Source: Streptomyces uncialis
GTDB lineage: Bacteria; Actinomycetota; Actinomycetes; Streptomycetales; Streptomycetaceae
DNA length: 64,000 nt
Assembly (NCBI RefSeq): GCF_001905345.1
Contig: NZ_LFBV01000007.1
Location: 186,001 to 250,000 of the forward strand
Reading direction: 5' to 3'
Shown: positions 52,189 through 59,764 of the stretch, piece by piece
Numbering within the stretch: the stretch's first letter is position 1
How the letters are laid out: every line of letters begins with the position of its first letter
The notes under the pieces: model-generated
The model's input: the letters and a program-made list of their open reading frames with translations, nothing else
Told to the model about the DNA's origin: nothing
The model's database searches: none
Program-made: the position numbers and the translations under genes

Positions 52189-53375
52189 TGCTCACCGTCG
52201 ACACCACCCGCCCCGCCGGTCCCGCCGGCCGGATCACCCGGGTCGAGACCCTGATGCTGGGCACCGCCTGGCGCGACTTCGGCTACGTCCGCGTCCACAC
52301 CGACGAGGGACTGTCCGGCGTCGGGGAGATCACCCACCCCTACCGCGGCGCCGAGGTCTGCGCCCTCACCGAGTCGCTGGGCCGCCGCCATCTGATCGGC
52401 GCCGACCCCTTCGACATCGAGGAACTCTGGCTCCGCGTCTACCAGGGCGACTTCCTGCGCGGCGGTGACATGGGCGGCATCGCCCTGTCCGGCCTCGACC
52501 AGGCCATGTACGACCTCATGGGCAAGGCCCTCGGCGTCCCCGCCTACCGGCTCACCGGCGGCGCCTGCCGCGACAAGGTCCGTGTCTACGCCAACGGCTG
52601 GTACAACGGCGAACGCGACCCCGAGGTCTTCGCCGCCAAGGCCCGGGCCACCGTCGAGAAGGGCTTCACCGCCCTCAAGTTCGACCCCTTCGGCCCCGGC
52701 CTGCACGAACTGGAACGCGCCGAACTGCGCCGCTCCCTCGATCTGGTGGCCGCCGTCCGCGAGGCCATCGGTCCCGGCACCGACCTCTTCATCGAGGGCC
52801 ACGCCCGGTTCGCCATGCCCACCGCGAGCCGGCTCGTCCGCGAGCTGGAGCCCTTCGACATCGGCTGGTTCGAGGAGCCGATGCCCTGGACCCATATCGA
52901 GCGCTACGCGGAACTGCGGCAACGCGCCGCCTTCCCCCTCTCCGGCGGCGAGCACTTCCACAACCGCTACGAGTACAAGCAGCTCTTCGCGACGCACGCC
53001 GTCGACATCGTCCAGCCCGACCTCTCCATGGCCGGCGGCTTCACCGAGGTCCGCAAGATCGCCGCCATCGCCGACAGCCACGGCATGCTCGTCGCCCCGC
53101 ACAACTCCAACTCGCCGCTGTGCACCACCGTCTCCGTGCACGCCGGCCTCGGCATCCCCAATCTGAAGATCCTGGAGACCTTCGACGGCCTCCTGGAGGA
53201 CCATGTCTTCCAGGCCCTCAAGGGCACCCTCCCCATCGAGGACGGCCACATCGGGCTGCCCACCGCACCCGGGATCGGTGTCGAACTCGTCGACGAGGTC
53301 TTCGCGGAGCACCCCCCGACCCACCGCTTCTGGAACATGTTCGAGGACGGCTGGGAGAAGAGGAACCGCACATGA
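52188..53375 (+). CDS. Enolase-superfamily sugar-acid dehydratase (MR/MLE type)
   Basis: 395 residues. The N-terminal capping domain ends near residue 120, then the barrel carries LKFDPFG, FIEGHARF, WFEEPMPW, LSGGEHFHNRYEYKQLF and VAPHNSNSPL. These correspond to the three metal ligands and the His-Asp dyad of galactonate/rhamnonate-type dehydratases, which turn an aldonate into a 2-keto-3-deoxy acid. The substrate is unknown. Coupled by TGATG to the aminotransferase and by an ATGA mini-ORF to the amidohydrolase. Confidence 0.9.
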   Translation: MLTVDTTRPAGPAGRITRVETLMLGTAWRDFGYVRVHTDEGLSGVGEITHPYRGAEVCALTESLGRRHLIGADPFDIEELWLRVYQGDFLRGGDMGGIALSGLDQAMYDLMGKALGVPAYRLTGGACRDKVRVYANGWYNGERDPEVFAAKARATVEKGFTALKFDPFGPGLHELERAELRRSLDLVAAVREAIGPGTDLFIEGHARFAMPTASRLVRELEPFDIGWFEEPMPWTHIERYAELRQRAAFPLSGGEHFHNRYEYKQLFATHAVDIVQPDLSMAGGFTEVRKIAAIADSHGMLVAPHNSNSPLCTTVSVHAGLGIPNLKILETFDGLLEDHVFQALKGTLPIEDGHIGLPTAPGIGVELVDEVFAEHPPTHRFWNMFEDGWEKRNRT

Positions 53376-53434
53376 ACCAGCACCGGCGCCCCCGCGCGCG
53401 GTCCGGTGCCGGCGCGGGGAGGCGGCAGGCGTGA
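53372..53434 (+). other. 20-codon mini-ORF bridging two genes
   Basis: An ATG overlapping the dehydratase stop (ATGA) opens a 20-codon frame ending exactly at the amidohydrolase start (GTGA). The product is Arg-rich. It may carry ribosomes across a 55-base gap, coupling the two genes, rather than make a functional peptide. Confidence 0.45.
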
Positions 53435-54276
53435 TCACCGACGTCCACTCGCATCTGTTCCGGCACAGCCACGACTTCACCGACCCGTTCGCCTCCGACT
53501 CCGCCCGCGCCCACGCGGGCGAGGTCGACCTCACGGTGAAGTGGGAGGAGTACGCGGCCACCGCACCCGACGGCACCCGCACCATCGTCGTCGGCGGCAA
53601 GGCCCGCCGCAGCGGACTGTGGGTGGACGACACGGCCGTCGCCGCCTACACCGCGGCCCGCCCCGACCGGCTGATCGGCTATCTGTCGCTCGACCCCACC
53701 CAGCCCGGCTGGCGGGACGAACTGCGGTACGGCCACCAGGAACTCGGACTGCGCGGCATCAAGCTCATGCCGATGTACGCCGGTTTCGACCCCGCCGACG
53801 AGGCGTACGACGAGCTGTACACCTACGCCGAACGGCACGGACTGCCGCTGCTCGTCCACACGGGCACCACCTTCGTGTCGGCGGCCCCGCTGGAGTACGC
53901 GATGCCCCGGCATCTCGACGCCGTCGCCATCCGCCACCCGGAGCTGCGGATGGTGCTCGCCCATCTGGGACACCCCTTCGAGGGCGAGTGCATCGCGGTC
54001 GTCCGCAAACACCCCCATGTGTACGCGGACATCAGCGCCCTGCACTACCGCCCCTTCCAGCTCTGGCACAGCCTGCGGCTGGTCCAGGACTACGGCGTGT
54101 GGGACAAGCTGCTGTTCGGCAGCGACTACCCGTTCACCACCGTGGACGACTCCGTCGCCGGACTGCGGAAGGTCGCGGCCGTCCCCGGAATCCCGGGTCT
54201 GGACCCGCTCGACCGGGACGAGGTGGAGAAGCTGATCCACCGGGACGCCCTGCCCCTGCTCGGCCTGTCGGGCTGA
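53431..54276 (+). CDS. Amidohydrolase (COG2159-like, possible lactonase)
   Basis: 281 residues, GTG start after GGGAGG. Metal-site motifs: N-terminal ITDVHSHLFRHSHDF (HxH), LLVHTGTTF, VLAHLGHPFEGECI and LLFGSDYPFTTVDDS with the catalytic Asp. Amidohydrolases of this sort act as sugar-acid lactonases or nonoxidative decarboxylases. Here, between a dehydratase and an SDR, a lactonase or 2-keto acid-processing role is plausible. Codon phase to the preceding mini-ORF suggests coupled translation. Confidence 0.87.
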   Translation: MITDVHSHLFRHSHDFTDPFASDSARAHAGEVDLTVKWEEYAATAPDGTRTIVVGGKARRSGLWVDDTAVAAYTAARPDRLIGYLSLDPTQPGWRDELRYGHQELGLRGIKLMPMYAGFDPADEAYDELYTYAERHGLPLLVHTGTTFVSAAPLEYAMPRHLDAVAIRHPELRMVLAHLGHPFEGECIAVVRKHPHVYADISALHYRPFQLWHSLRLVQDYGVWDKLLFGSDYPFTTVDDSVAGLRKVAAVPGIPGLDPLDRDEVEKLIHRDALPLLGLSG

Positions 54277-54345
54277 GCGCCGCCGGGGCGGACCGCCACC
54301 GCGCGCCCGCCCCGGCACCCGTACCCCAACCGAGGAACGATCCCC

Positions 54346-55170
54346 ATGCACCGATTCAGCCTCGCGGGCCGTACGGCCCTGGTCACCGGGGCCGCCCGTG
54401 GTCTCGGCCGGGCCTTCGCCGTCGGCCTCGCCGAAGCGGGCGCCGACCTCGTCCTGGTCGACCTCCCGGACGCCCCGGGGCTGGCACGGACCGAGGCGGC
54501 CGTCCGCGCCCACGGGCGCCGCGCCCATGTCCACACCCAGGACCTCGCCCGCACCGGGGAGCTGTCCGCGCTGGCCGACCGCGTCCGCGCCGACCTCGGC
54601 GGCCCGCTGCACATCCTCGTCAACAACGCGGGCACCGCCGCGCTGGAGCGCTACAACACCATCACCCCCGAGTCCTGGCAGCGCGTCATGCGGGTCAACG
54701 TCGACGCCGTGTTCTTCCTGTCCCAGCGGATCGCGGAACACATGGTCGCCGACGGGGTGCCGGGCCGCATCATCACCGTCACCTCCAAGAACGCGCTGGT
54801 CGCCGAGGCCGGGCTCGCCCACTACAACGCGTCCAAGGCCGCTGCCCAGCTGCTCACCGAGACCCTCGCCGTCGAGCTCGCCCCGCACGGCATCACCGCC
54901 AACACCCTCGCACCCGGCATGGTCGAGACCCCCATCGACGGGGAGTTCCCCTTCGACCGCGAGGAGTTCGAGGCCGCCTACCGCGCACGTATCCCGCTCG
55001 GCCGCTACGCCGACCCCGACGAATGCGTCGGCGCGCTGCTGCTGCTGGCCTCCGACGCGGGCGCCTATCTCACCGGCACCCGGCTCGTCGTGGACGGGGG
55101 AGTGCTCGCCGACCAGATGCCCCGGATGCGCTTCATGCCGCCGTACCGCAACACCGTCCCCAGACCCTGA
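54346..55170 (+). CDS. SDR-family oxidoreductase
   Basis: 274-residue classical SDR. TALVTGAARGLGRAFAVGLA is the cofactor loop, with LVLVDLPDAPG favouring NAD(H). ILVNNAGTAA, the catalytic Ser in TVTSKNALV, YNASKAAAQL (YxxxK) and LTGTRLVVDGGV follow. In diketo-hydrolase sugar-acid pathways an SDR oxidises the 2-keto-3-deoxy acid at C4, and this gene lies in the right operon for that. GAGGAA precedes the ATG. Substrate unproven. Confidence 0.9.
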   Translation: MHRFSLAGRTALVTGAARGLGRAFAVGLAEAGADLVLVDLPDAPGLARTEAAVRAHGRRAHVHTQDLARTGELSALADRVRADLGGPLHILVNNAGTAALERYNTITPESWQRVMRVNVDAVFFLSQRIAEHMVADGVPGRIITVTSKNALVAEAGLAHYNASKAAAQLLTETLAVELAPHGITANTLAPGMVETPIDGEFPFDREEFEAAYRARIPLGRYADPDECVGALLLLASDAGAYLTGTRLVVDGGVLADQMPRMRFMPPYRNTVPRP

Positions 55171-55213
55171 CACCGTCCGCCCCCGCGCGGACCGCGCCGC
55201 CCCGGAGGAACCA

Positions 55214-55414
55214 GTGGAATCGCACGGCAGCACCGCCCGACGCAAGCTGCTCCGCGTATCGGTCACCGCGGAGGCCGCCACGGTGGTGGTCGTGGCGGGG
55301 TACCGGCGGGCGGGGGACGGCCGGTCGTTCACCTGCGTCGAACACGGCACCCGCCGCACCGCCCTGCCCGGGACCGGCCCCGCCGCACACGCGGACGGGA
55401 ACGTCCGCACATGA
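55214..55414 (+). pseudogene. 66-codon in-frame relic of a Tat-secreted beta-helix gene
   Basis: GTG start after GGAGG. The N-terminus STARRKLLRVS matches STARRHLLRAS of the beta-helix protein at 47053-49197. Residues TVVVVAGYRRAGDG are identical to it, and the end CVEHGTRRTALP matches its C-terminal CVEDGTERTALP. Roughly 650 residues are missing, apparently through in-frame deletions, and the signal-peptide core is lost. The stop overlaps the GNAT start (ATGA). A functional micro-protein cannot be excluded. Confidence 0.78.
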
Positions 55415-56376
55415 TCCGCACCGCCCGCCCCGGCGACGACGACGCCCTTCTGACCCTGTGGGCCGAGTGCTTCCCCGGCGTCCGTCGGCTGCCCGCCCTG
55501 CACGCCCTCGATCCCGGCCGGTACCACCGCACCTTCGTCGCGGCCCGCGCCGACGGCACCCTCGACGCCGTGGTCGTGTACGTGCCCCGCAGCGTCCGCG
55601 ACGCGAACGGCACCCCGCACCGGATCGGCGGCATCGGCTCCGTCGCCACCCGCCCCGAGGCCCGCGGCCGGGGACTGGTGCGCGCCCTGCTCTCCGCCGC
55701 AACCGACACCATGACCGACGAGGGCTGCGCCTGGTCCCTGCTGTTCACCGGCACCCCCGGTGTCTACCGGGGCTCCGGCTGGACGGAGTTCGCCCGCCCC
55801 ACCACCGAGGGCCGACTGGCCGCACCGCACACCGTCCCGTCCGCACCCGGGGAGACACCCACCCCGCACCGGGTACGCGCGGTCACCCCCGCCGACACCC
55901 CGGCCCTGGCCCGCCTCCAGTCCGCGTACAACGCGACCCGGCCGCTGACCGCCGTACGCGGCCCCGACGACTGGCGGGTCCGCGTCCCCGCCCTGTACGC
56001 CCGGCCCTGCTGGTCCCTCCTGGCCGAGGACCCCGCCGACGGCACGCTCACCGGCTGGCTGGTGGCCCGCCCGGCGGCCCCCGGCCGGACCGACGTCCTG
56101 GAGACCGCGCTGCACCCCGGCCACCCCGATGCCCTCGGCGCGCTGTACACCGCCCTCGCCGACCGGGTCCGCGCCGCCGGGCACACCCGGGTCCGGGTCC
56201 TGCTGCCGCCGTCCCCGGCCGTCACCGAGGCCGAACCCCGGCTGCTCGCCCCCGGTACCGTCACCACCGGCGCGGACACCTCAGGAATGGCCCGCCCGCT
56301 GCTCGCCCCGCGGGCCGCCGTGACCCGCACGGTGACCGCGCCCGGCGCCGCGCACTGGTACGGCGACTCGTTCTGA
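55411..56376 (+). CDS. GNAT-family N-acetyltransferase (two-domain, EIS-like layout)
   Basis: 321 residues. The first domain carries the acetyl-CoA loop RPEARGRGLVRALLSAATD (RxxGxG/A) and a receptor-like YVPRSVRDANG strand. The C-terminal half (VRAVTPADTPALARLQSAYN) starts like a second, degenerate GNAT unit. It resembles enhanced-intracellular-survival or aminoglycoside-type acetyltransferases in overall length. The ATGA overlap with the beta-helix relic joins it to the catabolic operon, though a functional link is doubtful. Confidence 0.86.
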   Translation: MIRTARPGDDDALLTLWAECFPGVRRLPALHALDPGRYHRTFVAARADGTLDAVVVYVPRSVRDANGTPHRIGGIGSVATRPEARGRGLVRALLSAATDTMTDEGCAWSLLFTGTPGVYRGSGWTEFARPTTEGRLAAPHTVPSAPGETPTPHRVRAVTPADTPALARLQSAYNATRPLTAVRGPDDWRVRVPALYARPCWSLLAEDPADGTLTGWLVARPAAPGRTDVLETALHPGHPDALGALYTALADRVRAAGHTRVRVLLPPSPAVTEAEPRLLAPGTVTTGADTSGMARPLLAPRAAVTRTVTAPGAAHWYGDSF

Positions 56377-56379
56377 CCC

Positions 56380-56420
56380 GTCCGGGCCCGCCCGCCGCTC
56401 ACCCGTCCGGCGGCCCGGAC
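56380..56420 (+). terminator. Stem-loop downstream of the GNAT gene
   Basis: gtccgggcc (56380-56388) pairs with ggcccggac (56412-56420), with a smaller internal pairing in the 23-base loop. Likely end of the plus-strand operon. Confidence 0.55.
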
Positions 56421-56482
56421 ATGCGGGCCGCGGCCGTGCGCCCTTGACTTGGGGCACTGACCGGCTGCGCGGAAGGCGGAAC

Positions 56483-56980
56483 GTGAACGGGTACTGGAAA
56501 CGGACCGCCGCCGGGGCGGCCCTGCTGACGGGACTGACCGTCACCCTCACCGGCTGCTCCGACGACGGCGGCACCCCCGCGAGCACGGTGTCGAACGCCG
56601 CGTCCGCCGTGGCGTCGGTCGGCGCGTCGCTGGCCTCGTCGGCCGCCGACTCCGTCTCCGCGGCGGCGGCCGACGCGCAGAAGAAGCTCGACGACATCAC
56701 CGACGGCGTCGACGCCCGGGACGAGGTGACCCTGTCCGGCCGCGCGGCCGACGACGGAGGCCGCGCCACCGTGCCGTTCACCGTCCGCAACACCGCCGAC
56801 TCCGCCAAGTCGTTCGGCGTGCAGGTCAACTTCAAGGACGCGGACGGCAATCTGGTCGACACGGTCGTCGTCAGCGTCACGGATGTCGCCGCCGGCGCCA
56901 CCAAGGACGCCACCGCCCGCGGCACGCACCAGGTCTCCGGCGAGGTCACCGCCGAGGTCGCGACCGCGGTCCGCTACTGA
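56483..56980 (+). CDS. FxLYD-like secreted lipoprotein
   Basis: 165 residues from a GTG. A lipobox LTGC places the lipid-anchored Cys at residue 25. An Ala/Ser-rich helical linker (ASAVASVGASLASSAADSVS) leads to a small beta-sandwich resembling FxLYD domains: VTLSGRAADDGGRATVPFTV, SFGVQVNFKDADGNLVDTVV. Such lipoproteins are common in Streptomyces and of unknown function. GAAGGCGGA precedes the start. Confidence 0.78.
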   Translation: MNGYWKRTAAGAALLTGLTVTLTGCSDDGGTPASTVSNAASAVASVGASLASSAADSVSAAAADAQKKLDDITDGVDARDEVTLSGRAADDGGRATVPFTVRNTADSAKSFGVQVNFKDADGNLVDTVVVSVTDVAAGATKDATARGTHQVSGEVTAEVATAVRY

Positions 56981-57004
56981 CCGGCCCCGGCGGAGCCGGA
57001 GCGC

Positions 57005-57736
57005 TCAGCCGGGGGTGTACGCGCCTCCGTTCACATGCAGCACCTGACCGGTGATGTGCCGCGCCGACGGCGAGGCCAGGAACGCGACCGCGCCCGCGAT
57101 GTCCTCCGGGGCGCCCGCCCGTCCCAGGGCCGTGGCCGCGATCAGGGAAGTACGGCGGTCCGCGTCGAGCCGGTCCCGGAAGAACCCGGTGTCACCGACG
57201 TAGCCCGGCGCGACGACGTTCGCCGTGATCCCGCGTGGACCGAGGTCCCCGGCCAGCGAGAGGTTCCACGCCGTGAGCCCCGCCTTGGCCGCGCCGTACG
57301 AACCGGCGCCCTGACCGGCGGCGATCGAGCCGATATGGATCACCGAACCGCCCTCACCGAGCCGGTCCTCCAGCGCCCTCGTGGTCAGGGCGGCGCTCAC
57401 GAGATTGGCGTCCAGATTGGCCCGGAACGCCGCGGCGTACCCGGCGAGGTCCGCCGCGTCGGCACCGTCGAAGTCGGTGTTGCCGCCCGCGTTGTTGACC
57501 AGTACGTCGAGCCGCCCGGGGAACTGGGCCGCCAGCCGTTCCACGGCCCCGGGGTCGCTGTGGTCGCAGACCAGCGCCCGGGCCCCGGTCTCCTCGGCGA
57601 GCGACTGGAGCGGGCCCGCCCGGCGACCGGTGACCACGACGGTGTGCCCCTCGGTGGCGAAGTGCTGTGCGATCGCCCGGCCGATGCCGGTGCCACCCCC
57701 GGTGACCAGGACGGTGCGTGCCGTACCGCGTGTCAT
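57005..57736 (-). CDS. SDR-family oxidoreductase
   Basis: 243 residues. VLVTGGGTGIGRAIAQHFA, VLVNNAGGNTDFDG, the catalytic Ser in VIHIGSIAAG, YGAAKAGLTA and ITGQVLHVNGGAY give a complete classical SDR. VVVTGRRAG after strand 2 favours NADP(H). The ATG at 57736 follows GGAGG. It is divergent from a MarR regulator across 69 bases with a direct repeat, so it is probably that regulator's target. Confidence 0.9.
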   Translation of the reverse strand: MTRGTARTVLVTGGGTGIGRAIAQHFATEGHTVVVTGRRAGPLQSLAEETGARALVCDHSDPGAVERLAAQFPGRLDVLVNNAGGNTDFDGADAADLAGYAAAFRANLDANLVSAALTTRALEDRLGEGGSVIHIGSIAAGQGAGSYGAAKAGLTAWNLSLAGDLGPRGITANVVAPGYVGDTGFFRDRLDADRRTSLIAATALGRAGAPEDIAGAVAFLASPSARHITGQVLHVNGGAYTPG

Positions 57737-57761
57737 ATGCTGTGCCTCCACCATTTCGTTA

Positions 57762-57783
57762 AGGTCTAAATTCAGGTCTAAAT
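57762..57783. promoter_or_regulatory. 10-bp direct repeat between SDR and MarR genes
   Basis: aggtctaaat occurs at 57762-57771 and 57774-57783, a 12-base period, in an unusually AT-rich stretch between the divergent genes. It is a candidate MarR binding site overlapping both promoters. Confidence 0.55.
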
Positions 57784-57805
57784 ATTAAGCATGGGGAGAG
57801 GCGTC

Positions 57806-58423
57806 ATGGCAAACGACAAGACGGGGGAGCAGGTACGGCATCCGGGTGACCAGGGCGCGGATACCAGGAATGCCGCGGATGCCGCAGGCGGAGGAGGCGG
57901 CGCCGCTGTGCCGGACATCACCGCTGCCTGGGCACGGGAACTCCCGGAGGTACCGGTCGCCTCCATCGGTATCGTCACCCCGGTCTGGCAGCTCGCCAAA
58001 CTCTTCGGCGACGAACGCCGCCGGGTCCTCGCCCGCCTCGGGGTCGACGCCGCCACCCTCGACCTGCTCAGCGTGCTGCGCAGGGGTGGTCCGCCCTACA
58101 CGCTCACCACCCGTGAGCTGGCCCGCCGCTCCCTGGTCACCGCGGGGGCGGTCTCCCAGCGGGTCGCGCGCGCCGAACGCGACGGACTCGTGGTCCGGGA
58201 CAACGGCCGGGGGCGTCCCCGTACCGTCGAGGTGACCCTGACCCCGGCCGGACACGAACTGGTCGAGGCGACCGTCGGTCAGGTCCTGCGCCGGGAAGCC
58301 GAACTCGTCGCCGGTCTCGGCGCCGAACAGCGGGACCTGCTGACGGACCTCCTCGGCGTCCTGCTGCGCGGCGTCCAGACGGATCTGGGGGACGACCGGA
58401 TCACCCACGTCGGCCTGGAGTGA
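57806..58423 (+). CDS. MarR-family transcriptional regulator
   Basis: 205 residues. After a roughly 45-residue Gly/Ala-rich tail, the winged helix is TLDLLSVLRRGGPPYTLTTRELARRS, then TAGAVSQRVARAERDGLVVR and the wing GRPRTVEVTLTPAGHELVE. It is of the type often controlling a divergent oxidoreductase in response to phenolics or drugs. GGAGAGG before the ATG at 57806 sets the start; an ATG at 57791 lacks one. It converges on a GNAT gene across a stem-loop. Confidence 0.9.
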   Translation: MANDKTGEQVRHPGDQGADTRNAADAAGGGGGAAVPDITAAWARELPEVPVASIGIVTPVWQLAKLFGDERRRVLARLGVDAATLDLLSVLRRGGPPYTLTTRELARRSLVTAGAVSQRVARAERDGLVVRDNGRGRPRTVEVTLTPAGHELVEATVGQVLRREAELVAGLGAEQRDLLTDLLGVLLRGVQTDLGDDRITHVGLE

Positions 58424-58463
58424 CCCGTGCGGTCCCCGGGAGGCCGGCTGGGCGCCGGGCCTC

Positions 58464-58509
58464 GACCGTCGGTCTCTGGGCCGGGACGCGGCGCGGCCCA
58501 GGGACGGTC
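58464..58509. terminator. Stem-loop between convergent MarR and GNAT genes
   Basis: gaccgtc/gacggtc (58464-58470 and 58503-58509) and ctgggccg/cggcccag (58476-58483 and 58494-58501) make an extended hairpin with a small bulge. Confidence 0.65.
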
Positions 58510-58534
58510 CGGCGACGTCGGCCCGACCGGTGCG

Positions 58535-59050
58535 CTAGATCCCGAAGGGCGGCGCGTAGCGCACGGTGCCGCTCGGCAGTGGGTGCTCCGGGTCGAGGGC
58601 CAGGGCCATCAGGGCCTCGTCGGGGACGTCGATCGTGACATCGATCCCGTGCTCCGACGCCCGGCCGAAGCCGAACCTCGGGTAGTACTCCGGGTGCCCG
58701 AGGACGACGACGAACCGCTCCCCGAGGAGGGCCGCCGCCGCGAGCGCGGCACGGGTCACCGCCGTGCCCGCCCCGGTGCGCTGGTGGGAGGGGAGCACCG
58801 CGACCGGCGCCAGGCACAGCGCGGGGGTCACCCCGATATGGCAGCGGGTCAGCAGCGCGTGGCCGACGGGCTTCCCGTCGGCCCCGGCGGCGACCAGGGA
58901 CAGCCCGTCGATCCACGCGGGATCGTCCCGCAGCGCGTCCACGAGATCCGCCTCGGAGGCGGTCTCGAAGGCAGCGACGTTGATGGCGCGGACAGCGGTG
59001 ATGTCCTCACCGGTCTCGACGCGGGTGATCCAGGAGCTGTGCGTATTCAT
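58535..59050 (-). CDS. GNAT-family N-acetyltransferase
   Basis: 171 residues. AINVAAFETASEADLVDALR begins the fold, the acetyl-CoA loop is APVAVLPSHQRTGAGTAVTR, and the strand-loop FVVVLGHPEYYPRFGF is the YhbS-type signature. It would acetylate a small amine; the substrate is unknown. The ribosome binding site is weak. The following 264-base gap upstream contains two copies of a short gtccgtgccgtgcgg repeat and no gene. Confidence 0.87.
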   Translation of the reverse strand: MNTHSSWITRVETGEDITAVRAINVAAFETASEADLVDALRDDPAWIDGLSLVAAGADGKPVGHALLTRCHIGVTPALCLAPVAVLPSHQRTGAGTAVTRAALAAAALLGERFVVVLGHPEYYPRFGFGRASEHGIDVTIDVPDEALMALALDPEHPLPSGTVRYAPPFGI

Positions 59051-59314
59051 GAAGGGCTGCGTTCCGCTTTCGGCTGGTACGGGCAGGAGGAAACATGTCC
59101 GCAGGCATGCTCTCACCCCGGCCCCCGCCGCCCCCGCCGCCCCGCGCCGTCCACCCCGGACGGCCGGTCCGCGCCGGTCCGTGCCGTGCGGGTCCGTGCC
59201 GCGCGGGTCCGGTTGCGCCACCGGTCCGGTTCCGCCGCTGGCCCTCCGCACGTCCTCCGTCCCGCGCCGCTTCGCTCGCGGGGAGACCGTACGGCTTCTT
59301 CCGGGTGCGGCGCC

Positions 59315-59683
59315 TCAGCCGCCACCGGTTTGCCGCGCCAGGCGTTCACGCAGCTCGGTCAGCCGGGCTATCTCGGCGTCGAGGGTCGCGAGCCTGTTGC
59401 TGACCACCGCCGAGCGCGCCCCGTCGGGTGCGGCGGCGTCGCACCGGGGCGGGGGGTTCATGGTCAGCTGATGGAGCCGGTGGGCGCGGCGGCGCAGATC
59501 GTCGACGGTGAGCCCGAGGCCCAGCAGATCGCGGATGACCCGGACCCGCGCGACATCGGCGGGCCCGTACACGCGCTGTCCCGCGAGACTGCGGACGGGC
59601 GGGGGTATCAGCCCGCGCTGCTCGTAGAACCGCAGTGCCCGGGGCGTGGTCCCCGCCGCCTGTGCCGCTTCACCGATCCGCAT
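59315..59683 (-). CDS. MerR-family transcriptional regulator
   Basis: 122 residues. The N-terminal HTH reads MRIGEAAQAAGTTPRALRFYEQRGLI with the wing RSLAGQRVYGPADVARVRVI, followed by LGLGLTVDDLRRRAHRL and a coiled-coil helix (LDAEIARLTELRERLARQ). No Cys cluster for metals is present, so it is of the organic-ligand or drug-sensing type. It lies 81 bases downstream of the MDR oxidoreductase on the same strand; a MerR-type promoter precedes that gene. Confidence 0.9.
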   Translation of the reverse strand: MRIGEAAQAAGTTPRALRFYEQRGLIPPPVRSLAGQRVYGPADVARVRVIRDLLGLGLTVDDLRRRAHRLHQLTMNPPPRCDAAAPDGARSAVVSNRLATLDAEIARLTELRERLARQTGGG

Positions 59684-59764
59684 CCCGCGCCACCCCGTCC
59701 CGCTCGGACCCTGTTCCCATGACGTGCCGTCGGACCCGCACCGGTCCCGTGGGTGTCCGCGCCT

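Noticed and set aside
53218..56184. 988-codon antisense open frame across the amidohydrolase, SDR and GNAT genes
   Set aside because: It mirrors three clearly recognised genes and has no domain motif or ribosome site.
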